This document shows positions 16,132 to 25,356 of a stretch of 64,000 nucleotides of DNA, piece after piece. Source of the DNA: Crossiella sp. S99.2 (lineage in GTDB: Bacteria; Actinomycetota; Actinomycetes; Mycobacteriales; Pseudonocardiaceae); NCBI RefSeq assembly GCF_023094165.1, contig NZ_JALMDK010000012.1:124001-188000 (forward strand), given 5' to 3'. The number at the start of each line of letters is the position of its first letter. The first letter of the stretch is position 1. The translations under genes and the position numbers were made by a program. A model generated the notes under the pieces. That model ran no database searches. It had not been told where the DNA came from and saw nothing but the letters and a program-made list of their open reading frames with translations.

Positions 16132-17801
16132 CCACGGTCGAGGAGCTGCGCGAGGCCGAGCCCACGGTGTTCACCCGCGCCGCGCAGCGCTGGCAGGACC
16201 TGGCCAAGTCGATGACCACCCGCGCCGAGGAGGCCACCCGGGCGCTGGGCGCGCTGGGGCAGTGGCGCGGGGCGGCGGCGGAGCAGGCCAAGCAGCAGAT
16301 CAGCGGCCAGCGCACCCGGCTGAGTGACCTCGCGCGGGGCCTCACCGGCATCCCGCCGGTGCTGCGTGACGCGGGCGAGCGCCTGACCCGGCTGCAGGAG
16401 ATCCTGCGCACCGCGCTGCACACGGCGCACCTGCACCGCCTGCGGGTGTCCAGCGACGGCTACGTCGCCGACGACGCGGTGGTCGTGGCCACCCCGTCCC
16501 AGGCGGGCCACCCGAACCGGGCACAACTGTGCGCCGAACTGACCACCACCCTGCGGGACGCCCTCCGGCAGGCCGCCACCGTGGACGCCGAGGCCGCCGC
16601 CGCGCTGCGCCGGATCACCCAGGAAGCCACCGGCATGGCGCCGGGCGGCATCCAGGTGTGCACCCCGGTGAGTGGCACCGTCCCGGCCGCGGGCACCTCG
16701 CCCGCCGAGGTGAAGAGGTGGTGGGACGGCCTGAGCATCGCCGACCGCGAGTCCCTGCTGGCCACCGACGGAGCCCGGATCGGCGCCCTGGACGGCATTC
16801 CGGCCGTGGCGCGGGACCGGGCGAACCGGGTGGTGCTGGCGGGGCTGCAGGCGAGCCTGGGGGAGGAGCGCACGCGGCTGGAGGCCAAGGCGTATCGGAC
16901 GCCGGATGATGTGAAGCGGTTGGACGAGTTGCGGGGGAAACTCCAGGGCCTGGACGCCATCTCCCAGCGGCTGGCCGCACCGCCCAGCGACCGCCAGCAG
17001 CAGCCGTTCCTGCTGCGGGTCAGCGCCGACGGCCAGGGGCGGGCGGTGGTGGCGATGGGCGATCCGGACCGGTCGGCGAACGTGGCCACGCTGGTGCCCG
17101 GCACCTTCTCCGGCCTCGCCGGGGGCGGCACCTACCTCAAGCATGCCGATGCCATGGCCAACGCGGCAGCGCGGGCAGGGTCGCCGTCGACCTCGGTGAT
17201 CAGCTGGATCGGCTATGACGCCCCGCAGAGCCTGGTGCCGGGCGCGGCCCAGGACAGCTACGCCGACAACGCCCGAGCCGACCTGGCCCGGTTCCAGGAC
17301 GGCCTGCGCGTCACCCACGAGGGCTCGCCATCGCACAACACCGTCGTCGGGCACAGTTACGGCTCCACCGTGGTCGGGCACACTGCCAGGGACCTGGGGA
17401 TCAAGGCCGATGAGCTGGTCTTCATCGGCAGCCCCGGAGTCGGTGTCGAGCGGGCCGACCAACTGAACATGCCGCCGGACCGGGTGCACGCCAGTGTCGC
17501 CGAGCACGACATCATCAAGACCACCAACACCCCGATCCCGGCCGCGGGGCTGCCGCCCAGTGCGCCGGACCCGATGGTGCCGGGGCCGGGGCAGCCGGGG
17601 CCGAGGTTGGAGATCGATCCGCATGGCCCCGACCCGGCCAGTCCTGGATTCGGGGGCAAGGTGTTCACGTCCGACCCGGGCACTCGCGGTCCGGACTACC
17701 TGGCTGGGCTCAGCCAAGCCGCCCACGGCGAGTACTGGGAAGAGCGCAGCAGCTCACTGCGGAACATGGGGAGGATCATTGCCGGGAAGCCGACGAACTA
17801 G
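16128..17801 (+). CDS. DUF1023 alpha/beta hydrolase with N-terminal helical domain
   Basis: A 557-residue protein. Residues 1-130 are helical and resemble a WXG100-like targeting domain (GQWRGAAAEQAKQQ gives a WxG turn at about 44). The C-terminal half carries the DUF1023 alpha/beta-hydrolase fold with nucleophile elbow GHSYGS (about residue 410) and ISWIGYDAP before it. Substrate unknown. Overlap with the ESX-like gene implies coupled expression and possible joint export. It ends 23 bases inside the next gene. Confidence 0.85.
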   Translation: MTTVEELREAEPTVFTRAAQRWQDLAKSMTTRAEEATRALGALGQWRGAAAEQAKQQISGQRTRLSDLARGLTGIPPVLRDAGERLTRLQEILRTALHTAHLHRLRVSSDGYVADDAVVVATPSQAGHPNRAQLCAELTTTLRDALRQAATVDAEAAAALRRITQEATGMAPGGIQVCTPVSGTVPAAGTSPAEVKRWWDGLSIADRESLLATDGARIGALDGIPAVARDRANRVVLAGLQASLGEERTRLEAKAYRTPDDVKRLDELRGKLQGLDAISQRLAAPPSDRQQQPFLLRVSADGQGRAVVAMGDPDRSANVATLVPGTFSGLAGGGTYLKHADAMANAAARAGSPSTSVISWIGYDAPQSLVPGAAQDSYADNARADLARFQDGLRVTHEGSPSHNTVVGHSYGSTVVGHTARDLGIKADELVFIGSPGVGVERADQLNMPPDRVHASVAEHDIIKTTNTPIPAAGLPPSAPDPMVPGPGQPGPRLEIDPHGPDPASPGFGGKVFTSDPGTRGPDYLAGLSQAAHGEYWEERSSSLRNMGRIIAGKPTN

Positions 17802-18312
17802 GCGCTGGTTCCTCGGCGTGGCCATCGCCGTGGTGGCGGTGCTGGTGGCCGGGGTGGCCGGGTACGTCTACCAGTGGAGCAGGAGAGGGATGCAGCCGAC
17901 CATCACCGCCGCGGAGGGCGCCCGCCGGGTTGAGGAGTATGTGCGGCAGGCCGCCGCCCACCTGCCTGCCCACGCCCGCCTGGTGAACTCCGGGGGCGAG
18001 CAGAAGTTCGACACCGCCCCGTGCGACCCGCCGTCCGACAACGGTCCATCCGGGCGGGTCCAAGTATCGGTCAGCTACCAGATCCACGATCTGGACCCGG
18101 CGAAGTTCACCGAGTACTTCGACGCGCTCAAGGCTTTTTGGGGCAGCAACGGCTACACCGTGCTGACTGACTCCCGCCCGAAGGACTGGTACCTGTGGGT
18201 GCAACAGGAACCTGATGAATTCCGGTTCAGCCTCGAAGGCAACGACCTCGGCAAGCTCTACCTCGGCGGCGTCTCGCCCTGCCTGTGGCCCAACGGCACC
18301 CCGCCGTCCTAA
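17779..18312 (+). CDS. Membrane-anchored protein of unknown function
   Basis: 177 residues. A short basic N-terminus (PGSRRTRRW) precedes one transmembrane helix (about 12-34), then an outside-facing domain of about 140 residues with two Cys near its start and end (TAPCDPP, VSPCLW) that could pair. The TTG start overlaps the hydrolase gene by 23 bases, but has a strong GGGGAGG four bases upstream. The fold is not recognised. It is likely part of the same three-gene unit as the ESX-like protein and the hydrolase. Confidence 0.7.
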   Translation: MPGSRRTRRWFLGVAIAVVAVLVAGVAGYVYQWSRRGMQPTITAAEGARRVEEYVRQAAAHLPAHARLVNSGGEQKFDTAPCDPPSDNGPSGRVQVSVSYQIHDLDPAKFTEYFDALKAFWGSNGYTVLTDSRPKDWYLWVQQEPDEFRFSLEGNDLGKLYLGGVSPCLWPNGTPPS

Positions 18313-18923
18313 CCCGCCCCCAGTTCCCCCGTCAGATACCGCTGCAACGTCGGCGCCACCGCCGCCACCACCGCGTCATGATCCGCCGAGGCCAGCGGCT
18401 CCACCTTGATCACGTACCGCATCATCCCCAGCCCAGCGACCTGCGAGCCCACCAGCGCCGCGCGGAACTCCGGCCGGTCCGCCTCGATCGCCCGCGCGAT
18501 CCGGCCGAACAGGGCGTGCGTGATGAACTCGCGCAGCATGGCCGCGGCGTCGTCGTGGCTGGAGGCGCTGCGCATCAGGGCCACGAACGGGCCGCCGCCG
18601 GTCTCATCCCAGACCGTGACGAAACGGCGGACGATGCGGGCGCCGAGTTCCTCCTTGGGGCCGGGGATGACCGTTTCCAGGATTTGTTCCGGGGTGATCG
18701 GCATCTGCACGGCGGCGGCGAAGAGGCTTTCCTTGCCGCCGAACCAGTGGTTGACCATCGCCGGGTCGACCTGGGCCCTGGCCGCGATCATCCGCACGGT
18801 GGCGCCGTCGTAGCCCTGTTCGGTGAACACCGCCCGTGCGGCGCTCAGCAGCGCCCCCTTGGTGTCCTCGCCCGCGGGGCGGCGCCCGCGTCGTCTGGGT
18901 GCAGTGCTCTCGGCCACCGGCAC
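18309..18923 (-). CDS. TetR-family transcriptional regulator
   Basis: 204 residues. The TetR HTH spans about residues 18-65 (KGALLSAARAVFTEQGYDGATVRMIAARAQVDPAMVNHWFGGKESLF in outline). The rest is a ligand domain with no clear match. The start is GTG at 18923; a second GTG two codons on is equally possible. It is divergent from trpE with only 24 bases between the two starts, so its operator must overlap the trpE promoter, and it may affect trpE. Its end overlaps the preceding plus-strand gene by four bases. Confidence 0.88.
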   Translation of the reverse strand: MPVAESTAPRRRGRRPAGEDTKGALLSAARAVFTEQGYDGATVRMIAARAQVDPAMVNHWFGGKESLFAAAVQMPITPEQILETVIPGPKEELGARIVRRFVTVWDETGGGPFVALMRSASSHDDAAAMLREFITHALFGRIARAIEADRPEFRAALVGSQVAGLGMMRYVIKVEPLASADHDAVVAAVAPTLQRYLTGELGAG

Positions 18924-18947
18924 ATCATCTACCACCGACCCGGCACA

Positions 18948-20513
18948 ATGTCCCCCATGGTCAGCGCGGTCAGCCCCACAGTCACCAGCACCCGCCCCGG
19001 CGGCACGCCGATGGGCGAGATCAGCCCCAGCCGGGAGGAGTTCCGCGAACTCGCCCGCGGCCGCAGGGTGATCCCGGTGGTGCGCCGACTGCTCGCCGAC
19101 GGCGAGACCCCGCTCGGGGTGTACCGCAAACTCGCCGCCAGCAGGCCCGGCACCTTCCTGTTCGAGTCCGCCGAGAACGGGCGCTCCTGGTCCCGCTGGT
19201 CCTTCGTGGGCGTGCGCAGCCCGGCCGCGCTCACCGTGGCCGACGGCGAGGCGGTGTGGACCGGCACGCCGCCGGTGGGCATGCCCAGTGGCGGCGACCC
19301 CCTGGTGGCGCTGCGGGAGACCGTCGAGGCGCTGCACACCGATCCGCTGCCCGGACTGCCGCCGCTGACCGGCGGCATGGTCGGCTACCTCGGCTACGAC
19401 ACGGTGCGCCGGCTGGAACGGCTGCCCAGCCTGGCCGCGGCCGACCTGGACATCCCCGAACTGGTCATGCTGCTGGCCACCGACCTGGCCGCGCTGGACC
19501 ACCACGAGGGCGTCATCACCCTCATCGCCAACGCGGTGAACTGGGACGACACCGACGAGCGGGTGGACGCCGCCTACGACGACGCGGTGGCCCGGCTGGA
19601 GGAGATGACCGCGAACCTGTGCACCGCGGCCGCGCCCACCGCCGCGGTCTTCCAGCGCCCGCAGCCGCGGTTCGACCGGCAGCGCACCAGCACCGACTAC
19701 CGGGCCGCGGTGGAGACCGCCAAGGAGGCCATCCGGGCTGGCGAGGCGTTCCAGATCGTGATCTCGCAACGGTTCGAAGTGGACACTGACGCGGACGCGC
19801 TGGACGTCTACCGGGTGCTGCGCACCACCAACCCCAGCCCGTACATGTACCTGCTGCGGCTGGACGGGTTCGACATCGTGGGATCCAGTCCCGAGGCGTT
19901 GGTCACAGTCCGGGACGGCAAGGTGACCACCCACCCCATCGCGGGCACCCGCTGGCGCGGCGCCGACGACGAGGAGGACGCGCTGCTGGCCAAGGACCTG
20001 CTCTCGGACGAGAAGGAACGCGCCGAGCACCTGATGCTGGTCGACCTGGCCCGCAACGACCTCGGCCGGGTCTGCACGCCCGGCTCGGTGCACGTGGTCG
20101 ATTTCTTCAGCGTGGAGCGGTACAGCCACGTCATGCACATCGTCTCCGCGGTCACCGGTGAACTGGCCCCCGGCCGCACCGCCTTCGACGCGGTCACCGC
20201 CTGCTTCCCGGCAGGCACCCTCTCCGGCGCGCCCAAGCCGAGGGCGATGGAGCTGATCGAGGAACTGGAGCCCAGCCGCCGGGCCCTCTACGGCGGCGTG
20301 GTCGGCTACCTCGACTTCGCCGGGGACGCCGACACCGCGATCGCCATCCGCACCGCGCTGATGAAGCAGGGCCGGGCCTACGTGCAGGCCGGCGCGGGCG
20401 TGGTGGCCGATTCCGACCCGGTCGCCGAGGACACCGAATGCCTCAACAAGGCCCGCGCGGTGCTGGCCGCGATCGCCACCGCGGAGACCCTGGAGCTGGC
20501 CAGTGAGCGCTGA
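18948..20513 (+). CDS. trpE: Anthranilate synthase component I
   Basis: Converts chorismate to anthranilate with ammonia or TrpG-derived ammonia; first step of tryptophan synthesis. 521 residues. The Trp-feedback site (LFESAENGRSWSRWSF) and catalytic chorismate-binding motifs (PIAGTRWRG, DLARNDLGRV, CFPAGTLSGAPKPRAMELI) are present. Two in-frame ATG codons (18948, 18957) start the frame; neither has a Shine-Dalgarno site, so a leaderless message is likely. No trpG lies nearby. Its end overlaps the membrane-protein gene by 11 bases. Confidence 0.95.
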   Translation: MSPMVSAVSPTVTSTRPGGTPMGEISPSREEFRELARGRRVIPVVRRLLADGETPLGVYRKLAASRPGTFLFESAENGRSWSRWSFVGVRSPAALTVADGEAVWTGTPPVGMPSGGDPLVALRETVEALHTDPLPGLPPLTGGMVGYLGYDTVRRLERLPSLAAADLDIPELVMLLATDLAALDHHEGVITLIANAVNWDDTDERVDAAYDDAVARLEEMTANLCTAAAPTAAVFQRPQPRFDRQRTSTDYRAAVETAKEAIRAGEAFQIVISQRFEVDTDADALDVYRVLRTTNPSPYMYLLRLDGFDIVGSSPEALVTVRDGKVTTHPIAGTRWRGADDEEDALLAKDLLSDEKERAEHLMLVDLARNDLGRVCTPGSVHVVDFFSVERYSHVMHIVSAVTGELAPGRTAFDAVTACFPAGTLSGAPKPRAMELIEELEPSRRALYGGVVGYLDFAGDADTAIAIRTALMKQGRAYVQAGAGVVADSDPVAEDTECLNKARAVLAAIATAETLELASER

Positions 20514-21069
20514 ACCAGAGCCCGTCGTCGAGCCCTCCGCGCCGCGGCGGCCGGGTGGCGGTCCACTGTGGACTGTCGTGCTGCTGCTCGCGGTCACCGC
20601 CGGTCTGCTCTGGGGCGCCAGTGGACTGGCCGCCGGACTGGCCGCGGCGGCCGGACTGGCCGCCTTCGCGGTGGCCGCGATCGCCGGCGTGCTGGCCGCG
20701 GGCGGCTGGTTCCGGCGGGTGCTCGGCGGGATCGTCGCGGTGGTCGCCTGCGGCGGCGCGGTGTTGTTGTGGGACGGCTTCTCCTCGCACTCCGTGGCTG
20801 GTTCAGCACTCGCGGTGCTTGGCCTGCTGACCCTGCTGGGCAGTGGGATCCTGGTGCTGGCCAAGGGGCACCGGATGCCGCGGATGGGTGGAAAATATGC
20901 CGCGTCAAGCCAGGTCCGCCGATCGGTTGACGCTGATCGTCGCCTGTGGGACAGCCTGGACTCGGGGGCGGATCCCACCCTGCGCGACACCGCCGAAACG
21001 ACGAACGACCTTGCTACCCAGGGCGGATCTGCCGACCCGATGCCAGAAGCCGACCGGCGGCGGGGTTAG
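20503..21069 (+). CDS. Trp-region conserved membrane protein (TIGR02234 type)
   Basis: 188 residues with four predicted membrane helices (about residues 23-110) and a cytoplasmic tail containing MGGKYA and LWDSLDSGADPT, features of the actinobacterial family named for its place in trp operons. Function unknown; a link to tryptophan or its precursors is inferred only from conserved position between trpE and trpC. GTG start inside the end of trpE suggests coupled translation. Confidence 0.88.
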   Translation: MSAEPEPVVEPSAPRRPGGGPLWTVVLLLAVTAGLLWGASGLAAGLAAAAGLAAFAVAAIAGVLAAGGWFRRVLGGIVAVVACGGAVLLWDGFSSHSVAGSALAVLGLLTLLGSGILVLAKGHRMPRMGGKYAASSQVRRSVDADRRLWDSLDSGADPTLRDTAETTNDLATQGGSADPMPEADRRRG

Positions 21070-21153
21070 CATCCTTTCGGCGCTTCGGCGCGGCGGGAAG
21101 GGGTTTCAAGTGCGGGAGCTTGCGAGCGAGCTGAGGCAAAACGGGGAGTGCGC

Positions 21154-21963
21154 GTGAGCATCCTGGAGGAGATTGTCGAGGGTGCGCGCGCGGATCTGGC
21201 CGTCCGGGAGGCGGAGGTCCCCTTCGAGTTGATCAAGGAACGCGCCCAGTTGGCGCCTGCGGCCAAGGACGTTCTCGCGGCGCTGCGCGCGCCAGGGGTC
21301 GGCGTGATCGCGGAGGTCAAGCGGCGCAGTCCGTCCAAGGGCGACCTGGCCGACATCCCGGAGCCGGCCGAGCTGGCCAAGGATTACGCGGCCGGTGGCG
21401 CCCGGGTGATCAGCGTGCTGACCGAGGGCCGTCGCTTCGGCGGCTCGCTGGCCGATCTGGCCGCGGTGCGCGCGGTGGTCGATGTTCCGTTGCTGCGCAA
21501 GGACTTCATCGTCACCCCGTACCAGGTGCACGAGGCGCGGGCCTACGGCGCGGACATGGTGCTGCTGATCGTGGCGGCGCTGGAGCAGTTCGCGCTGGAG
21601 TCGTTGCTGGACCGGGTCGAGTCGCTCGGGATGACCGCGCTGGTCGAGGTGCACACCGCGGAGGAGGCCGACCGCGCGCTGGAGGCCGGGGCCAAGGTGA
21701 TCGGGATCAACGCCCGCAACCTGCACACCCTGGAAGTCGACCGGGACGTGTTCGGGCGGATCGCGCCCGGCCTGCCCTGGGAGGTCATCAAGATCGCCGA
21801 GTCCGGTGTGCGCGGTCCCGGCGACCTGATGGCCTTCGCCGGGGTCGGCGCGGACGCGGTGCTGGTCGGCGAGGGCCTGGTGACCAGTGGCGACCCCAGG
21901 GCCGCGGTGACCCAGTTGGTGACCGCGGGATCGCACCCCGCGTGCCCGCGACCCAGTCGCTGA
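21154..21963 (+). CDS. trpC: Indole-3-glycerol phosphate synthase
   Basis: Cyclises CdRP to indole-3-glycerol phosphate. 269 residues, (beta/alpha)8 barrel. Conserved VIAEVKRRSPSKG, LRKDFIVTPYQVHEARAYGAD and GINARNLHTLEVD are present, including the catalytic Lys and Glu residues. GTG at 21154 is five bases from GGGGAG; an in-frame GTG six bases earlier is less well placed. It lies between the membrane protein gene and trpB, as in mycobacteria. Confidence 0.96.
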   Translation: MSILEEIVEGARADLAVREAEVPFELIKERAQLAPAAKDVLAALRAPGVGVIAEVKRRSPSKGDLADIPEPAELAKDYAAGGARVISVLTEGRRFGGSLADLAAVRAVVDVPLLRKDFIVTPYQVHEARAYGADMVLLIVAALEQFALESLLDRVESLGMTALVEVHTAEEADRALEAGAKVIGINARNLHTLEVDRDVFGRIAPGLPWEVIKIAESGVRGPGDLMAFAGVGADAVLVGEGLVTSGDPRAAVTQLVTAGSHPACPRPSR

Positions 21964-21989
21964 ACTCGCTCTAGGAGAGCAAGCACAAC

Positions 21990-23219
21990 ATGAGTGTCAA
22001 CCAGTCCGAACAGCTCGTCGAACACGGCCCGGACGACCGCGGCCACTTCGGCCCCTACGGCGGCCGGTTCATGCCGGAGGCCCTGGTCGCCGCGCTGGAC
22101 GAGCTGTCAGCGGCCTACGAGTCGGCCAGGGTGGACCCGGAGTTCACCGGCGAGCTGGACCGGTTGCTCAAGGACTACGCGGGCCGCCCGTCCCCGCTCA
22201 CCGACGCCCCGCGCTTCGGCGAGCACGCGGGCGGCGCGCGGATCCTGCTCAAGCGCGAGGACCTCAACCACACCGGCTCGCACAAGATCAACAATGTGCT
22301 GGGCCAGGCGTTGCTGACCAAGCGGATGGGCAAGACCCGGGTGATCGCGGAGACCGGGGCCGGGCAGCATGGGGTGGCCACGGCCACCGCCTGCGCGCTG
22401 CTCGGACTGGAATGCCTGGTCTACATGGGCGAGGTCGACACCGAGCGGCAGGCGCTCAACGTGGCCCGGATGCGGCTGCTGGGCGCCGAGGTCATCCCGG
22501 TCAAGACGGGGTCGCGCACGCTCAAGGACGCGATCAACGAGGCGCTGCGGGACTGGGTGGCCAACGTCGACCGCACGCACTACCTGCTCGGCACCGCGGC
22601 CGGTCCGCACCCGTTCCCGGTGATCGTGCGCAACCTGCACAAGGTCATCGGGCAGGAGTCCAGGGCACAGGTCCTGGAACGCACCGGGAAGCTGCCGGAC
22701 GTGGTGGCGGCCTGCGTGGGCGGCGGATCCAACGCGATCGGCATCTTCCACGGCTTCATCGACGACCCGGCCGTGCGGCTGGTCGGCCTGGAGCCCGGTG
22801 GCGAGGGCCTGGACAGCGGTCGGCACGGCGCCACGCTGTCCGCGGGCAGCCCCGGCGTGCTGCACGGCACCCGGTCCTACCTGCTGCAGGACGAGGACGG
22901 GCAGATCACCGAGGCGCACTCGATCTCCGCCGGGCTGGACTACCCGGGGGTCGGGCCGGAGCACTCCTGGCTCAAGGACATCGGGCGGGCCGAGTACCGG
23001 CCGGTCACCGACGCCGAGGCGATGGCGGCCTTCCAGCTGCTCTGCCGCACCGAGGGCATCATCCCGGCCATCGAGTCCGCGCACGCGCTGGCCGGCGCGC
23101 TCAAGCTCGGCCGGGAACTCGGACCCGAGGGCACCATCCTGGTGTGCCTGTCCGGGCGCGGGGACAAGGACGTGCACACCGCGTCGAAGTGGTTCGGCCT
23201 GGTCGGAGAGGACGCCTGA
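21990..23219 (+). CDS. trpB: Tryptophan synthase beta chain
   Basis: PLP enzyme that joins indole and serine to tryptophan. 409 residues. Schiff-base Lys in HTGSHKINN, phosphate-binding GGGSNAIG, and the monovalent-cation/substrate region AETGAGQHGVATAT are intact. It is a TrpB1-type protein, paired with trpA: the stop and the trpA ATG share one base (TGATG). RBS AGGAGAG upstream of the ATG. Confidence 0.97.
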   Translation: MSVNQSEQLVEHGPDDRGHFGPYGGRFMPEALVAALDELSAAYESARVDPEFTGELDRLLKDYAGRPSPLTDAPRFGEHAGGARILLKREDLNHTGSHKINNVLGQALLTKRMGKTRVIAETGAGQHGVATATACALLGLECLVYMGEVDTERQALNVARMRLLGAEVIPVKTGSRTLKDAINEALRDWVANVDRTHYLLGTAAGPHPFPVIVRNLHKVIGQESRAQVLERTGKLPDVVAACVGGGSNAIGIFHGFIDDPAVRLVGLEPGGEGLDSGRHGATLSAGSPGVLHGTRSYLLQDEDGQITEAHSISAGLDYPGVGPEHSWLKDIGRAEYRPVTDAEAMAAFQLLCRTEGIIPAIESAHALAGALKLGRELGPEGTILVCLSGRGDKDVHTASKWFGLVGEDA

Positions 23220-24013
23220 TGTCGCGGCTCGCCCCGCTGTTCGAGACCTGCCGCGGTGAAGGTCGCGCGGCCCTGGTCGGCTACCTGCCCGCGGGCTACC
23301 CCACGGTCGCCGAGGGCACCGCGCTGCTCTCGGCGATGATCGACGGCGGCTGCGACCTGGTCGAGGTCGGCCTGCCGCACTCCGACCCGGTGATGGACGG
23401 CCCCACCGTCGAGGCCGCCGCGCACCAGGCGCTGCGCAACGGCTTCCGGGTCCGGGACCTGTTCCCCACGGTCGAAGCGCTGGCCGCCAAGGGTGGTCGC
23501 GCGGTGGTCATGACCTACTGGAACCCGGTGCACCGCTACGGCGTGGACGCCTTCGCCCGCGACCTGGCCGCCGCCGGTGGCCTGGGCGTGATCACCCCCG
23601 ACCTGATCCCGGACGAGGCCGAGGACTGGCTGGCCGCCGCCGAGACACACGACCTGGACCGGATCTTCCTGGTCGCCCCGGCCTCCACCGACGAACGCCT
23701 GGTCCGTGCGGCCAAGGCCAGCCGGGGATTCCTCTACGCCGCCTCCACCATGGGCGTCACCGGCGCCAGGGAGACGGTCAGCAGCATGGCCCCGGCCCTG
23801 GTCGGCCGCCTCCGGCAGCACACCGACATCCCGGTCGGCGTCGGCCTGGGCGTGCGCTCCGGCGCGCAGGCGGCCGAGGTGGCGGCGTTCGCGGACGCGG
23901 TCATCGTCGGCTCGGCCTTCGTCTCGGCGACGGCTCGTGGCGAACAGGGCGTGCGTGACCTGGCCGGGGAACTCGCCGCGGGAGTGCGGTCGGCGGTCGT
24001 GACCGGCGCGTGA
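23219..24013 (+). CDS. trpA: Tryptophan synthase alpha chain
   Basis: Cleaves indole-3-glycerol phosphate to indole, which tunnels to TrpB. 264 residues. Catalytic Glu in LVEVGLPHSDPVMDGP and Asp in GVITPDLIPDEA; in this protein the usual loop-2 Asp-Leu sequence is kept. Phosphate loop GLGVRSGAQ and GSAFV are visible. Coupled to trpB by a one-base overlap. lgt follows 49 bases later. Confidence 0.97.
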   Translation: MSRLAPLFETCRGEGRAALVGYLPAGYPTVAEGTALLSAMIDGGCDLVEVGLPHSDPVMDGPTVEAAAHQALRNGFRVRDLFPTVEALAAKGGRAVVMTYWNPVHRYGVDAFARDLAAAGGLGVITPDLIPDEAEDWLAAAETHDLDRIFLVAPASTDERLVRAAKASRGFLYAASTMGVTGARETVSSMAPALVGRLRQHTDIPVGVGLGVRSGAQAAEVAAFADAVIVGSAFVSATARGEQGVRDLAGELAAGVRSAVVTGA

Positions 24014-24062
24014 TCGGCAGTTCCCCTCCCAGCACACCGTGAGCTGACGCCGGGGGGCTACG

Positions 24063-25124
24063 GTGTGGCCTGTGACTGGCGCGACGCTGACCGCACTGAT
24101 GGCCGATTCCTCGGCCTTCCTGGCGACCATCCCCAGCCCTGACCGCGGCGTGTGGCAGCTCGGGCCGTTCCCGTTGCGTGCCTACGCCCTGTGCATCATC
24201 GCGGGCATCGTCATCGCGATCTGGTGGGGCGAACGCCGCCTCATCGCCCGCGGCGGCGAGTCCGGCACGGTGGTGGACGTCGCGGTGTACGCGGTGCCCT
24301 TCGGGCTCGTCGGCGGCAGGCTGTACCACGTGGCCACGGACTGGCCCAAGTACTTCGGCCCCGACGGCAACCCGATCGAGGCCCTCTACATCTGGAACGG
24401 CGGCCTGGGCATCTGGGGCGCCATCGCCCTGGGTGCGGTCGGCGCGCTGATCGGCTGCCGCCGCCGAGGCGTCCCGCTGGCGGTCTTCGCCGACGCGGTC
24501 GCCCCCGGCATCGTGGTCGCCCAGGCGGTAGGCCGCCTCGGCAACTGGTTCAACCAGGAACTCTTCGGCGGCCCCACCGACCTGCCCTGGGGCCTGGAGA
24601 TCTACCGCCGCATCGACCCGGAAACCGGCCTGCCCGACGCGCTGGGCGGCGTCGCCGTCGACCACACCCCCATCGCGGTCGTGCACCCCACGTTCCTCTA
24701 CGAACTGATCTGGAACCTGGGCGTGGCCCTGCTGCTGGTCTGGGCCGACCGCAAGTTCCGGCTCGGCCACGGCCGCGTCTTCGCCCTCTACGTCGCGGGC
24801 TACACCCTGGGCCGCTTCTGGATCGAGATCATGCGCACCGACACCGCCACCCTGGTGTTCGGCGTCCGGATCAACGTCATCGTCAGCGCCGTGGTCTTCC
24901 TGGGCGCCCTCGCCTATCTGCTCCTGGTCCGCGGCAAACGCGAAGACCCAGCCGACTGGCGCCAGGACCCCGCCCCGGACGAGGACGACCCCACCAAGCC
25001 CACCCCCGAAGGCGAAGAACCCCCCGCAGGCCTGGGCCCCAAGCCCGAGGAAGCCAAGGTCCCCGCGGAGCAAGCCCCCGCGGACCCGGCACCCCGCAAG
25101 GAAGACCCCAAACCCGAAGCCTGA
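24063..25124 (+). CDS. lgt: Prolipoprotein diacylglyceryl transferase
   Basis: Integral membrane enzyme that attaches diacylglycerol to the lipobox Cys of prelipoproteins, such as the binding proteins at 27571, 32292 and 57730. 353 residues. Lgt signature GRLGNWFNQELFG and HPTFLYELIWN are present, with seven hydrophobic segments. The C-terminal tail (from about residue 285) is hydrophilic and rich in Pro, Glu and Lys, an extension frequent in actinobacterial Lgt. GTG at 24063 is supported by a G6 run five bases before; GTG 24072 and ATG 24099 are alternatives. The trpA-lgt order is conserved in actinobacteria. Confidence 0.94.
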   Translation: MWPVTGATLTALMADSSAFLATIPSPDRGVWQLGPFPLRAYALCIIAGIVIAIWWGERRLIARGGESGTVVDVAVYAVPFGLVGGRLYHVATDWPKYFGPDGNPIEALYIWNGGLGIWGAIALGAVGALIGCRRRGVPLAVFADAVAPGIVVAQAVGRLGNWFNQELFGGPTDLPWGLEIYRRIDPETGLPDALGGVAVDHTPIAVVHPTFLYELIWNLGVALLLVWADRKFRLGHGRVFALYVAGYTLGRFWIEIMRTDTATLVFGVRINVIVSAVVFLGALAYLLLVRGKREDPADWRQDPAPDEDDPTKPTPEGEEPPAGLGPKPEEAKVPAEQAPADPAPRKEDPKPEA

Positions 25125-25130
25125 CCCGCC

Positions 25131-25233
25131 CACAACGGCCAACCAGGCGTACGACAACGGCCAACACTCCGGCAGGGCTTGAAACCCCGCCGGCGTGTTG
25201 GCCGTTCTGGTACGCCTCGTTGGCCGTTGTCGT
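25131..25233. repeat. TTGGCC/GTACG palindromic intergenic repeat, copy B
   Basis: Two arms of about 43 bases (25131-25173 and 25188-25233) are near-perfect reverse complements. Each carries ACAACGGCCAAC twice and GGCGTAC once, around a short CTTGAAA loop. It starts six bases after the lgt stop and could end the trp-lgt transcript. It is the most symmetrical of the five copies in the window. Confidence 0.85.
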
Positions 25234-25356
25234 CACCGAGGACGGCGGGATTCGGGCCGCGCGCACTGCCCGTGATTCGAAATCCGCCAGGTCCGAGTCG
25301 ATCTCGGCGGCGTAGTGGACATCAGTGCCCGCCGCCGCGGCCTAGTATCGATCCTC

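Noticed and set aside
18924..18960. Trp attenuator leader peptide before trpE
   Set aside because: The gap is too short and the transcript is probably leaderless.
18309..20990. 893-codon minus-strand frame running over trpE into the TetR gene
   Set aside because: Only the last about 204 codons (the TetR protein) have domain support; the rest is antisense of trpE.
24014..24062. Terminator between trpA and lgt
   Set aside because: Only a weak stem can be drawn, and co-transcription is equally likely.
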